A stretch of 64,000 bases of DNA from Cristatella mucedo. Lineage: Eukaryota > Bryozoa > Phylactolaemata > Cristatellidae. Made by a program: the position numbers and the translations under genes. Positions 44,541-54,933 of the stretch are shown here, piece after piece (the stretch's first letter is position 1; every line of letters starts with the position of its first letter). Under the pieces are notes generated by a model that had not been told where the DNA came from, did no database searches, and saw nothing but the letters and a program-made list of their open reading frames with translations. The DNA lies in assembly GCA_009760855.2 (NCBI GenBank), contig WPIO01000059.1:1643501-1707500 (forward strand), in the 5' to 3' direction.

Positions 44541-45173
44541 TGCGACATCGCATCTCATCCATTTCTAGCCTTCCGCTAGCCGCACCTCCAATTGCCTACA
44601 AGCTTGATACATTTCTAGGTGTTATGGACTTTTCTAAGGGGAGGAAAAAATTGCAGACCGATTTTTTTAAATCTTTACAGCCACTTTCTTGCATAGACGA
44701 GATCATAGCCTTTTTGCTGAATAGCTTACGCTAAAAGCAGATTACTAAATCTCTTGATATACAATACACCAACCACAGGCGGGCACATCTCCTCCCCGTT
44801 TGCCTAAGCCTCCTTTTGTAATGGACCTGAGAAAATCGTCTGGTTTGTGAATCTTTTGGAAAGTCGCGGGCATAAAAATGCTCCAGTCCCTTTGCACAAG
44901 TACGTTTCCAATATTACCAAAGGGCCATATGGTAGGGTTATTGTAATCCAATGCCGGCTCAGCTTGTTGCAAGACGAACTGTATTGTCTTGATAATCTCT
45001 TACCTCTGTCTGATTTTTGTCTTAACTTGAAAGTGGGACTGTGATTTCATCTTTTTCATCCAGACATTTTTCCTCTTCGCTATTTCTTGTCACTCAGCAG
45101 GCCATTCAGGAGATGAATTTTGCTTCTTTAGGTAATTTTGGAGATTTTTAGGCCCTTTTCTTTTGCTTGCACT

Positions 45174-46079
45174 TTAATATTAATGATAATAATGCACTTG
45201 ATAAAGCGCCCTCAGAGAACTCAATCTCTTCCTAGGGGCTTTACATTTGCTGCAAAGGGAAAAGCGATTGAATCGTGAGTAATATCATGCTTGATATACA
45301 ACATGAATAGCATGATTAGGGGTGACATGCACAGGGTCAGCATGCAAATGTGGTTAGTGGCAGCATGCACAGTGTCAGCACGGATAAGCACACGAAGGAC
45401 GAATCACAGGGACCCACTAAATGCTGTCCTAAATAGGTGTGTTTTTAAGTTCTTTTTAAGTGTGGTAAAGTCAGGGGATGTTCTGACGCAAGTCGGGTGG
45501 GAGTTTCAGGCTTTGGAAGCATACGAACTAAATGCACGGTCTCCAAAAGATTTGAGGTTTGTACGAGGTATTAGTAAACTGTTGGATTCCGAAAAGCAGG
45601 TGGTACGATGCTTGGCCTGGTGGGGGAGTAGATCTGAGAGATAGGCTGGAGCCAAAAAATGAAGTGACCTAAAAGTGAGCGACAAAACTTTGAAGTCGAT
45701 CCGTTGCTTGACTGGTAGCCAGTGCAGGTCGGCAAGAAGTGGCAACTGCGACACTCACAACAGACAAGCCTAGCTGCAGAGTTTTGCACCATCTGTAATC
45801 GCCTGATTGCACATACCGGTAGGCCAGCAAGCAGTTATTTGCAGAAGTCGAGACGGGATGTCACAAATGCATGGTCGTCTAACGAGAGGTCACTTTGGAA
45901 CATCACACCTAGATTTCGAGCTGATTCAACAGGAGATATGCTGGCAGAGCCAATTTTAAGCATCAGCCTTTCCAATTTCTGAATCACACTGTGTTTGCCC
46001 ATAACTAGTAAGTTAGTTTTATCATCGTTTAGTTTTAGAAAATTTGCTGCCATCCACGTGCAGATGTCATCAATACTTT
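45174..46079 (-). mobile_element. LINE group A copy inside the N-terminal part of the hAT relic
   Basis: The minus strand carries RT motif D onward (NFLKLNDDKTNLLVMG, LGVMFQSDLSLDDH), then the C-terminus in broken frames (LVCCECRSCH, LKSFGDRAFSSYASKA), the UTR, hairpin and tail. It is truncated at 46079 near CATCAATAC. The hAT-like text seems to resume beyond it. Confidence 0.88.
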
Positions 46080-46134
46080 GGCCTTTTCAGTACTTCTCTT
46101 ACGACTTTGAGCCCGTGCGGTTTCTTATTGTCCA

Positions 46135-47175
46135 TAACTTTCTAAAATGGAAAGAAATTTATAGTTTTTTATAATGCTCTTGTACTGTACCACTAGGTGT
46201 AGATTGACTGACAACCAGCAATTACTAGTATTGGCATACAGCAACCTTCAGAGCAGAAGCGATAGGCTACGGCTGGTCGGCCTGATACCAGCTGCTGCAG
46301 ATCGAGGCTACAAAGGAGTTTCGGCACGTTTGACTGCAGCACTCCTAACGCCGGCCGGGCTAGCAACCTGATCGAACCGGCCACCCTGGACTACCGCTGC
46401 CTGTCTGTTGTGCAGATAATTAGACTGTGCTGAAGCAGAACCAGAACGAGCAGCAGCAGTCAATAGCAAAAGCAAGCAACAGAGACTTACGATTAGCGTG
46501 CTGCCTCAGACCATGGACTGAGAGGGACCTGACTTCGGGGACGTTTATATGGGCTTAAGTAACATAATCTAACAAAAGGCCTTTGACTCTCAACTCACTC
46601 TTGAAGCTAGCCTGACTTGAGCCTGATAAGCTCTGCTACAGGGCATGCCTTTGAGGACCGCAGCAGAGGATTCTACCGTTGGTTTTAGCACCCTAGATAG
46701 ATAACTGCAACTGGCTCTGCAAGACAACAGCATTTCCCTCCAGCCACTTCTTAGTGGCTTGGTACACTATATGAGAGGTTCAAGTACTGTGACCAAATCC
46801 AGGCACTGTAGGCTTCAGCTGCACTGCCCAGTTCTTTTGCTGCGCGTTGAAGCCGTTTTCCCCGAAGGCCAACGCACCCGAGGAACGAGATCGTCAACCT
46901 GGCCATAAACCCCTAGCACCCACCTCCACTATAAATGAGACTATTGAATCAAATGGCCTCTAATTACTCAAGCTGCAAGCTATGCAAAAAATATTCCACG
47001 ACGAGAATTACCCTCATAGCCTTAACGATTTTTTTAACTAACTAGAAATGGTGAACGTTTAAAACCGATCGGTTATCATAATGTGAAAACTTATCGTTCC
47101 GGCATTTTTTCTATGTATGTCTAAAGACATAAGCCCGAGTACCTTACCAATAGCATTGCGACGAGTTAGCACTCA
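46135..47175. other. TRIM intron, no element recognised
   Basis: About 1 kb without a recognised repeat. CCGGCCACCCTGG at 46379-46391 could be the far hAT end (CAGGG inverted), but this is weak. Confidence 0.4.
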
Positions 47176-49372
47176 ACTGTGCACCCTCGCCCAGACGGCC
47201 TATGGTTTACCGCAGACATTAAACTAGCTAGGTCTATTAAGTATAAGCTTGAAAAAACATACAAAAGATCAGGACTGACTGTCCATCGACAGGCATATGA
47301 GGACTACTGTAGGTCGTATGAATCGATCCTAGCAAAGGCCAAGTCTAGCTTCTATAAAAACATTGTTGAATCACAGATCCACAATCCAAAAATGCTGACG
47401 TCGGCGATCAACCATCTCCTCAACCGCTCCCAGCTTAGCTCTTTACCTAATGATCCCTGTGATGATCTAGCTGATCGCTTCTCCAGCTTCTTTGTCCAGA
47501 AGATAGACAAGATCAGGGAGTCCATCCCTGCGATGACAACATCCCCCTAGAATGCTGCCCCCCGATTCCTGGCTGCACCTCAATGTCTACATTTAAGCAG
47601 GTCACTAGTGATCTCGTCCTGAAGTTCATATCCCAATCAAAGAATACAACAAGTCCTTTGGACCCTATTCCCACTGTCCTGCTCCTAAGGTGCATTGATC
47701 TGCTGCTGCCATGCATAACTAACATCATTAATATGTCATTATCCTCAGGTCATGTCCCAGCACCTTTCAAAAAAGCTGTAGTAAGGCCACTTTTCAAAAA
47801 AAGCGACACTAGACCAAGAGAACTTGAGCAACTACCGCCCAGTATTCCTTGTACCACTCCTATCAAAGACACTGGAACGAGTAGTGACAACCGGCTGAAT
47901 TTATATATTGAAACTTCAAACCTTGCTAGTAAGTTCCAGTCTGGCTTTAGAACTAATTACTCCATAGAGTCAGCATTGCTTCGAGAGTACAAAGACCTAC
48001 TTAGGAATGCATACATGGGTAGAGTATCTCTGCACTGCAATGGTTCAGGTCCTATCTCAGTGGGAGACTCCAGAGTATTGACGTGAATGGACAAAGATCA
48101 TCCGAGGTACCTCTGAAATATGGGGTACCTCAGAGCTCCGTGCTAGATTCGATTCTTTTCACGGTTTATACTCTCCCTCTTGCCGATATAATTGCCAAGC
48201 ACAATCTTGGCTTTCACTTCTATTCGAATGACACTCAGTTGTACCTTTTCTTTGACCCCTCCCAGCCTTCGAGCACCTCGAATTCTCTCAACTCCCTTGC
48301 TGCATGTATTGATGACATCCGTGTATAGATGGCAGCAAATTTTCTTAAATTAAATGATGATAAAACTAACTTACTAGTTCTGGGCAAACCAAGTGTGATT
48401 TATGAATTGGAAAGGCTAACGCTCAAAATCGGCTCTGCCAGCATGTCTCCAGTTGAATCTGCACAAATCAAGGTATCATGTTCCAAAGTGACCTCTCGTT
48501 AGACGACCACATCAGCTCCACAGTCAAATCTGCATACTTGTAGCTACATAATATTGCTAAAATTCGGGCTTGTTTAGATAAGGATACCCTGTCTAAATTG
48601 GTCCATGCATTTGTGACATCCCGACTTGACTTCTGTAACTCGCTGTTTGCTGGCCCACCGGCATGTGCAATCAGGCATTTATAGCTGGTGCAAAACTCTG
48701 CAGCCAGGCTTGTCTGTCGTGAGCGACGCAGTTGCCACATCACGTCACTTCTCGCCGACCTGCACCGGCTACCAGTCAAGCAATGGATTGACTTCAAGGT
48801 TTTGTCGCTCACTTTTAGGTCACTTCATTCTATGGCTACAGCCTATCTCTCAGATCTACTCCCCCACCAGGCAAAGCGTCGTACCACTCGCTTTTCGTAA
48901 TCCAACAGTCTACCAATACCTCTTAGAAACCTCGAATCCTTTGGAGACCGTGCATTTAGTTCGTACGGTCCTAAAGCCTGGAACTCACTTCCGACTTGCG
49001 TCAGAACATCCCCTGACTTTACCACACTTAAAAAGAACTTATAAACGCACCTATTAATGACAGCTTTTAGTGGGTCCCTGCGATTCGTCCTTTGTGTGCT
49101 TGTGCATGCTGACCCTGTGCAAGTCACCCCTAACCATGTTATTCATGTTGTTCGTCGAAGCATCAGCATAGCGGAAGAGCAAGAGCGTACACCTTGGGAC
49201 CCGAAAGATGATGAACTATGCCTGAGTAGGACGCAGCCAGAGAAAACTCTGGCGGAAAACGGTGGCGATTCTGACGTGCAAATCGATCGTCAAACTTGGG
49301 TATAGGGGCGAAAGACTAATTGAACGTCTAGTCGCTGGTTCCCTCCGAAGTTTCCCTCACGATGCAGCTGCT

Positions 49373-49403
<31 letters not shown>

Positions 49404-50080
49404 GGTGACGAAATTACCTTCACCTATTCGCAAAATTTCAATGGGTAAGAAGCGTCGCTCGCCCGATCGGAGCGGTGCATGGAAAGCGAGTGCCAAGTGA
49501 CCCACTTTTGGTAAGCAGAACTGGCGCTGTGGGATGAACCAAACGTCCGGTTAAGGTGCCTAACGAGGACGCCCATCAGATACTACAAAAGTGTTGGTCG
49601 ACACAGACCGCAGGACGGTGGTCACGGAAGTCGGAACTCTACTAGGAGTGTGAAACAACTCACCTGCCGAATCAACTAGCCCCGAAAATGGATGGCGCTT
49701 GAGCTTCGGACGGCTATACCGGACCGTCTGCGAAAAGCATGCCGCTAGGAAGCCAGGCGCCGACGAGTAGGAGTCCTGCCGTCGCAGTGAGTGCAGAAGC
49801 GCGAGCCCGCGGAGCAGCGAGTGCAGACCTTGGCGGTAGTGGCAAGTATTCAAATGAGAACTTTGAAGGTCGAAGTGGAGAAGGGTTCCATGTGAACAGC
49901 AGTTGAACATGGGTCAGTCGGCTCCAAGAGATGGGCTAACCCCACCCCACTGTTTATCAAGCGCGATACTACTCGCCATTCAATCACGTTCCCTTTGCAG
50001 CAAATGTGAAGCGCCTAGAAATAGATTGAGTTCTGAGGGCGCTTTATCAAGTGTGTTATTATTACTATTGTTGTTGTTAA
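47176..50080 (+). mobile_element. LINE group A copy, longest 5' extent, interrupted by 28S rRNA sequence
   Basis: It starts upstream of the RT (GLWFTADIKLARSIKYKLEK, TYKRSGLTVHRQAYEDYCRS), the endonuclease-RT linker seen nowhere else in the window. It then runs through fingers, a damaged motif A (its core is lost near 48025), motif B (YGVPQSSVLDSILF), motif C changed to FHFYSNDTQLYL (first catalytic D lost), the C-terminus, and the 3' UTR up to TTATTCATG at 49148. The UTR resumes at about 49951 (TTTATCAAGCGCGATACTAC) and ends with hairpin and tail at 50080. Confidence 0.9.
49151..49945 (+). rRNA. 28S rRNA fragment embedded in a LINE (non-functional)
   Basis: About 0.8 kb matches the universally conserved core of eukaryotic large-subunit rRNA, sense strand: GGGACCCGAAAGATG, GACGTGCAAATCGATCGTC, TTGGGTATAGGGGCGAAAGA, CTAGTCGCTGGTTCCCTCCG, GGTAAAGCGAATGATTAGAG, CCACTTTTGGTAAGCAGAAC, CAACTCACCTGCCGAATCAA, GAAAATGGATGGCGCT, GAGAACTTTGAAGGTCGAAG and GGTTCCATGTGAACAGCAGT, in the correct order. 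Some conserved positions are changed and one loop is shortened (49365-49375), as expected for a dead copy. Both ends fall inside LINE 3' UTR sequence; the rest of the rRNA is absent. Confidence 0.93.
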
Positions 50081-51048
50081 CTTATCAGAAGACTGGTGTC
50101 AACAGTTAGGGGTGTGTTAGCGCTTTGGTTATCCGTATCGGAATTGCGGAGCTTAACCTGTTTCTGATAGGTTTTGCCAGAACTTTTCTGTGCTGCCTAT
50201 CTTCAACCTCTCCAGCAAGCAGCTGAGTAATTTGTAGGGACATATTCATTATATCTTATTCCTGGTTTAAATCTAAAAGCCACAGAACTCAGATGTGAAA
50301 GTAAGTTGGATCTGTGGACAGTAGCTGTCGATGCCCAATGGTCGGGTGCGCTGTGGGCCGCCAGCGTCTTTGCTTTTGCTGACAGACGCTACTAAGTAGG
50401 AACGCTGGGCTATAAATAGATTTTGCCATGCTAAGCCAGTGCGGTACCAACGAGGCCGATTCACAGGCCAGCTGCTCGGCGTCCGGCGACCTCAACTGCA
50501 CGCTCGTGTGGAGCCTCTTCGTATCGCTCGTATTGGACTAGCTTCTACGGTAGTAGACAGCCGATGGGCGTGCGATAGAAGCAAAGAGGTATTGGTATAG
50601 GGCATCGCATCGTGTCTAACGGCGTTCTTCGACTGCTTCACCATCGTCGTCACTGGTCTGTACTATTTGGATATCGACGCCGATGCAGAAATTTTAAGAA
50701 TTGCAGCGAAAATATGCATTTACTACTTGATGGTTTCAAAGAGGCTATGCCTAGCTATTTCTTACCGATATGCAATCCAAAGTGCCTGAGTGATTAAAAT
50801 ACGCCAAGGTATCATCAGACTCAAGGCTCTCCTTTGAAATGCTGCTTGAGCCTATTAGATTGTAGTCCGAAATGAGTGAATCTACAGAGGTCCATGGTTG
50901 TAAGTAGACTTTTCTGACCTGCTCCCTTGGGTACCCAAACTGATTGCTAAAGCTTGCCCTAGCAGACTGCTGAAGACGGTTCCATCAAAATTCTGGTGGG
51001 CAGGGACACGATGAAGTAACGACATTGGCAATGTAAACTTGTGGTGCT
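50081..51048. other. TRIM intron, no element recognised
   Basis: No exon or repeat family is seen. Confidence 0.45.
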
Positions 51049-51435
51049 TAAATCCTTTGGAGACCGTGCATTTAGTTCGTATGCTCCCAAAGCCTGGAAC
51101 TCCCTACCGACCTGCGTCAGAACATCCCCTGACCTTACCACTTTAAAAGGAACTTAAAAACACACCTATTTACGACAGCATTTAGTGGGTCCCTGTGATT
51201 CGTCCTTCATGTGCTTATGCGTGCTGACACTGTGCTGCCATTAACCACATTCGCATGCTGACCCTGTGCATGTCACCCCTAACCATATTATTCATTTTGT
51301 TTGTTTTTCAAGCATGATTTTACTTACCATTCAATTGCATTTCACTTTGCAACAAATGTAAAGTGCCTAGAAAGAGATTAAGTTCTCTGAGGGCGCTTTA
51401 TCAAAGGCATTATTATTATAGTTATTATTATTATG
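51049..51435 (+). mobile_element. LINE group A 3' fragment
   Basis: It begins CTTAAATCCTTTGGAGACCG, runs through the ORF end, UTR, hairpin and ATT tail. A much older tail relic follows at 51560-51650. Confidence 0.88.
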
Positions 51436-52097
51436 ATTCGATACGTGTTAGTACCCAGAGGTTGTGCAGACAAGTAGTTCTATTCTGTTGTTTTGTTTAC
51501 CAAGCTGGCCTTAGCATTAAACTAGTTAGCTGATGTATGATCGTCTAATCAAGGTACCTTTCAGTGACTAGTAGAGTACCTGGTTAGAGATTTCGTTCTC
51601 TCCGAGCGATGTACAAATGACGTATTATATCTTATTATTATTATTATGGAAATCTGCCAGCAATGAATAAGTATTATGATTCTATTTTTCTGCTCATATG
51701 GATAAAAATGGTTACCTATGCATTGGTAGGCAAAGGAAAGGAGAAATTATTTGTAAGTACAAAACCAGTAAGGACAGTGGCAAAGTTGACCTCAAGACCT
51801 TAAGGATCTTCCTTGATAATGCATATCCTTATGAGTAGGCGATGAGGCCATCGATTGGCTGCGCTGCTTACTGAGGACTAGGCAAGTTAAGCAAAGCTTA
51901 ACTCACTCACCTAGTTCGATTTGGATGCTGTGATCCAGCTTGGCACTGAGGAGTGAGGGAGGTTGGAACAGAAATATTATAAGGCTGAAAATAAGACAAA
52001 GCATCGTGCCCTATCTGAAATTCTCCGTGCCTCGCTCTGTCACTGCCTGTGCTCTGTCACTAGCTCTGTAGCTGTTGCCTGTATTCACTCAATGCAG

Positions 52098-53032
52098 CGT
52101 TCGTTGTAGTAGAGCAGCCAGTGTTGCACTTCGGCCCTGCCTCCAGCAGCTTCCTGAAGCCTGTTATATATGCCCGTGACCTGTCTGTGACGTCAGAGGG
52201 GCATCTGCTGGTGGCTGCCTGGCAGAGCGGCTTGAAGGAATACAGCGAGAGCGGCAGGGAGCTGAGTGCCTGGAAACCTTCGAGGCAGAGCAACAGACAA
52301 GACGATGCAGTCGGTGCAGTGCAGTCCTTGGAGGACGGACGTGCTGTTGTAAGCTTGTTCTACTCAGGTCTCGTCCTGCTGCTTAAATTCAGCAGCAGAG
52401 GCATCAGGGACCCGAGGTGGCTCGTGGAGAGACGTGTCGCTGTGCTGCAGCCACCTACGTATAGGCTGTCCGTGCTCGGCGACCTGGTCGCTGTGGTTGT
52501 TGGCGATGGCACTGCCTTGCTGCCTGGCCGAGAGCTGCAGCTGCTGCAGCTGAGCACGGGGCAGCTGCTGCACAGCAGGAAGTACCAGTATAGGATATAT
52601 AGTGTGGCTCTCACTGCTGCTGCTGTGGTCACTTCGAGCGCAGGCGGTGTAAACCTGGACGACGGCAGAGACCGGTACATTGTTGACAGCCGCAGCCACC
52701 GAGGTGACAGACAATGGAGACACGAGCTGAGCAGCCAGGAGTGGGTGCAGGGTGTCTGTGCTGCAGGCAGCCTCGTGTACGTGGCTGTGATAGGTTGGGG
52801 AGACAGTGAGAACTGTGTGATGGCCCTCAGTGCCGAGACTGGGCGGGTGCTGCAGCAAGTTCTCTCCGACAGCAGTCACGGACTGCCCCAGCCTGCGTGG
52901 CTGTCACTCGGCAGAGGACAGAGGACCGTGCTAGCCGTGCTAGGCCGGGATGCAGCAAGCAGGCAGAACGTGACTGTGTACCCTGAAGCCGCTAAGAACG
53001 AAGAACTGGAGGCAGCTGCAGCTCAGGAGTAG
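52098..53032 (+). CDS. TRIM C-terminal propeller-like exon
   Basis: An acceptor TATTCACTCAATGCAG ends at 52097. The frame (two bases, then FVVVEQPVLHFGPASS) is open for about 310 codons to a TAG at 53030-53032. Repeats of the type ARDLSVTSEGHLLVAAWQSG, YRLSVLGDLVAVVVGDG, YRIYSVALTAAAVVTSSAGG and WVQGVCAAGSLVYVAVIGWG recur every 40-50 residues, like blades of an NHL/WD-type beta-propeller. The start phase (1) matches the donors at 39816 and 40075, which supports one gene with a 12 kb intron. In TRIM2/3/71-like proteins such a propeller binds RNA or substrate; here the target is unknown. The exon is GC-rich and well preserved in contrast to the intron. It could alternatively belong to a separate gene. 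Confidence 0.72.
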
Positions 53033-53086
53033 CACTACATTTCGCTGCGACAAATGCATGTACCGTGCCCTTACCTTGTACGAAAC

Positions 53087-53092
53087 ATTAAA
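53087..53092 (+). terminator. Poly(A) signal ATTAAA of the TRIM gene
   Basis: The common variant ATTAAA lies 55 bp after the stop codon, followed by TAATTAATG and a T/G-rich stretch (TTGTTTGATT). Confidence 0.6.
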
Positions 53093-53389
53093 TAATTAAT
53101 GATTGTTTGATTCCTCGAGTTCCACTGAGACTATTTGCTTCTTTGTACGGTCTTTGAGGCACAGTTGATCGGGCAGGGAGAAGTTAAGGTTTCGCGATGC
53201 ACAGATGATTCTGAATGAGGAGGAGGAGTGGCACAAATCGAAGACTGAATGAGATTCGCATGTAGTCAGGTGTGCAGAATTTGATACTATCAGGAGCCGA
53301 CTGGGAGCAGTCATAGGGGCGTGGTGACTGGACAAGTAATACTAGTTTGTATCGAAATTTCTCCTGCAGCCTCTGCACAGGAAGTCTAG

Positions 53390-53990
53390 AAGTTCAGTTC
53401 CAAAATGGCTCTTTGCTATCCGATCACATCAGCTCCATGGTCATGCCTGCCTGCCTACTTGCAGCTGTGTAACACTGCTAAAATTTGGACTTGAGCTAGA
53501 TAAGAATAGCACAGCTGAGTTGGTCAATGCATTTGAGCATCCGATCTAGACTTATGTAAATCATTACACACAGGTCTTCATGCCTTCTGCAAAAAAGACA
53601 AATGCAGTTGGTGCAAACTCCACAGCTAGTCGTATCTGCTGTGAATGCCACAACGGATGCACATTCTTTTCCTTCTCAGTGACTTGCACTATCTCCCCAG
53701 AAAGCAGCATATCGACTTTAAGGTTATGTCACTCACCTTCATTCTCTTGCTCCAACCGCTGAGCTCGAAGTAGCAGATTTTGAGTCACCGGATTTCTGTT
53801 GACATTCGTTTCCCCACCCACTCGTGCAAACTGGAGGATAAAACCTGCAATTTATTTAAATATGATTGCACAGCTTACGGGTATGTTACGACCACCAATG
53901 TTTCGAGCAGGAAAGTTCTCAGGAACCTGACTAAGACCATGCACAAGAGAGCGAGATCCCTCACCACATGCTGCAAGCTGCTACAGTGTC
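53390..53990 (+). mobile_element. Old LINE C-terminal relic
   Basis: Remnants of group A/D text: GATCACATCAGCTCCATGGT, CTGCTAAAATTTGGACTTGA, GTTGGTGCAAACTCCACAGC, TATCTGCTGTGAATGCC. Highly diverged. Confidence 0.65.
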
Positions 53991-54647
53991 ACTGTCCGAG
54001 GTGTCGCTATCGTGGCCCTACTCGTCGGTAGTCGCATTCGCGAGCATTTCGCTTTTGACCACCCCCAAGAGCTATTTACCCAGTGTCGCGTGCTGTCGTA
54101 AGACTCGAGGAACAAATGGCTGTTCGCCTTGAAAACCAAGCTTGCCTGAGAGAATAAATTTCGTAGAGCTCCGTTGTGCGAAACGACGCAGGCGGCAGTT
54201 GTATAGGAAAGAATTTTTAGCACAAGGTTCAAGATTTCAATCTTTCAACAGAACACCGCGACGGCCTTGTTCCTGTAGTTGATGTTCCTGCTGCTTTTGA
54301 CGAATTGGCCGATGATGGTCCTTCTGTAATAGCACCGTTGATCTACTACTATGAAGACATATACATTAGCAGACCGCTAAAAGGTCGTCTGCATCGCCTT
54401 TCGCACGTGTAAATGGGCTTACTGACCAGGGCCATTTGAGGCCATAGCACGAGAACGCGAAAGCGAAATTGCATGAAACTGTTTGGGTAAATCAACAGCA
54501 CCATTCTGTATTATTTGCAATCAAAGTCTCAGTGTTCTGACGTTTATTGTGGAAATGGCAGCTGTATCGCACTTATTAGTGGGACCCTAAGGATTCCACA
54601 GCTACAAAATTGAACCTTATATATTCGGATAGGTAGGCTGGAACAAT
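53991..54647. other. No gene recognised
   Basis: No repeat family or exon is seen. Confidence 0.45.
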
Positions 54648-54925
54648 GTATCTCCGTCTGTAACTCCACAAAGCCGACCAAACTAGCAGGTGTGAGCTGC
54701 TTTCGGTAAGCATTCAGTAGCCAAAAGACTTTATCTCACGCAACGAAGCGTAAGTGAGAAGCATGACCGAGTCAGGAGAGCAGTTGAGGTAGTGAGTAGC
54801 ATGGAAGTAGTACCTCAGGACGGATGGAAAGCATGTGCCGCAGGAGAGTAGATGCGGTTGCTTAAGATTTATGGAAGTGAGTTCCACAGCCTAGAGCTGC
54901 AGAGCAAGAGCTTCTGTCGCCAACT
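54648..54925 (-). mobile_element. LINE group B 3' fragment
   Basis: ATGTATCTCCGTCTGTAACT then the complement of the RT C-terminus; 5'-truncated at CTTCTGTCGCCAAC, right where duplicated segment copy 2 begins. Confidence 0.85.
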
Positions 54926-54933
54926 GTGTTTAC

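Larger units (their letters stand above)
41953..46134 (-). pseudogene. Zinc-finger (TTF/ZMYM-type) hAT transposase relic with four or more insertions
   Basis: Minus-strand pieces in order: a TTF-like N-terminal region (about 45170-44560); a DUF4371-like region (QNLAFRGSNEKL, FLKFVKFLALFDPLMMEHLR, then REHFLGFVPIQETTVETMTE and LDVGNMRGQG); a middle part (FFSASTRRWRVLKSHF, LSKQRWESRVDALKPLRYNL); and the C-terminal dimerisation region (GGGRSFSKLKLIKNHLRSTV, CQERLVGLTQ). Just beyond, the plus strand has CAGGGCCGGTGCCAGGTATT at 41953, like the terminal repeat of this hAT group. The other end was not found with certainty. LINE and SINE copies listed separately interrupt it. Related genes were domesticated as ZMYM proteins, but stops and frameshifts rule that out here. 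Confidence 0.82.

Noticed and set aside
41953-46134. Domesticated ZMYM-type host gene
   Set aside because: Frameshifts, stops and multiple retroelement insertions break the frame; a hAT-like terminal repeat is visible.
49151-49945. A functional rDNA unit or an R2-type rDNA-specific element
   Set aside because: Only part of 28S is present, with changes at conserved sites, and the flanks are LINE UTR rather than rDNA.
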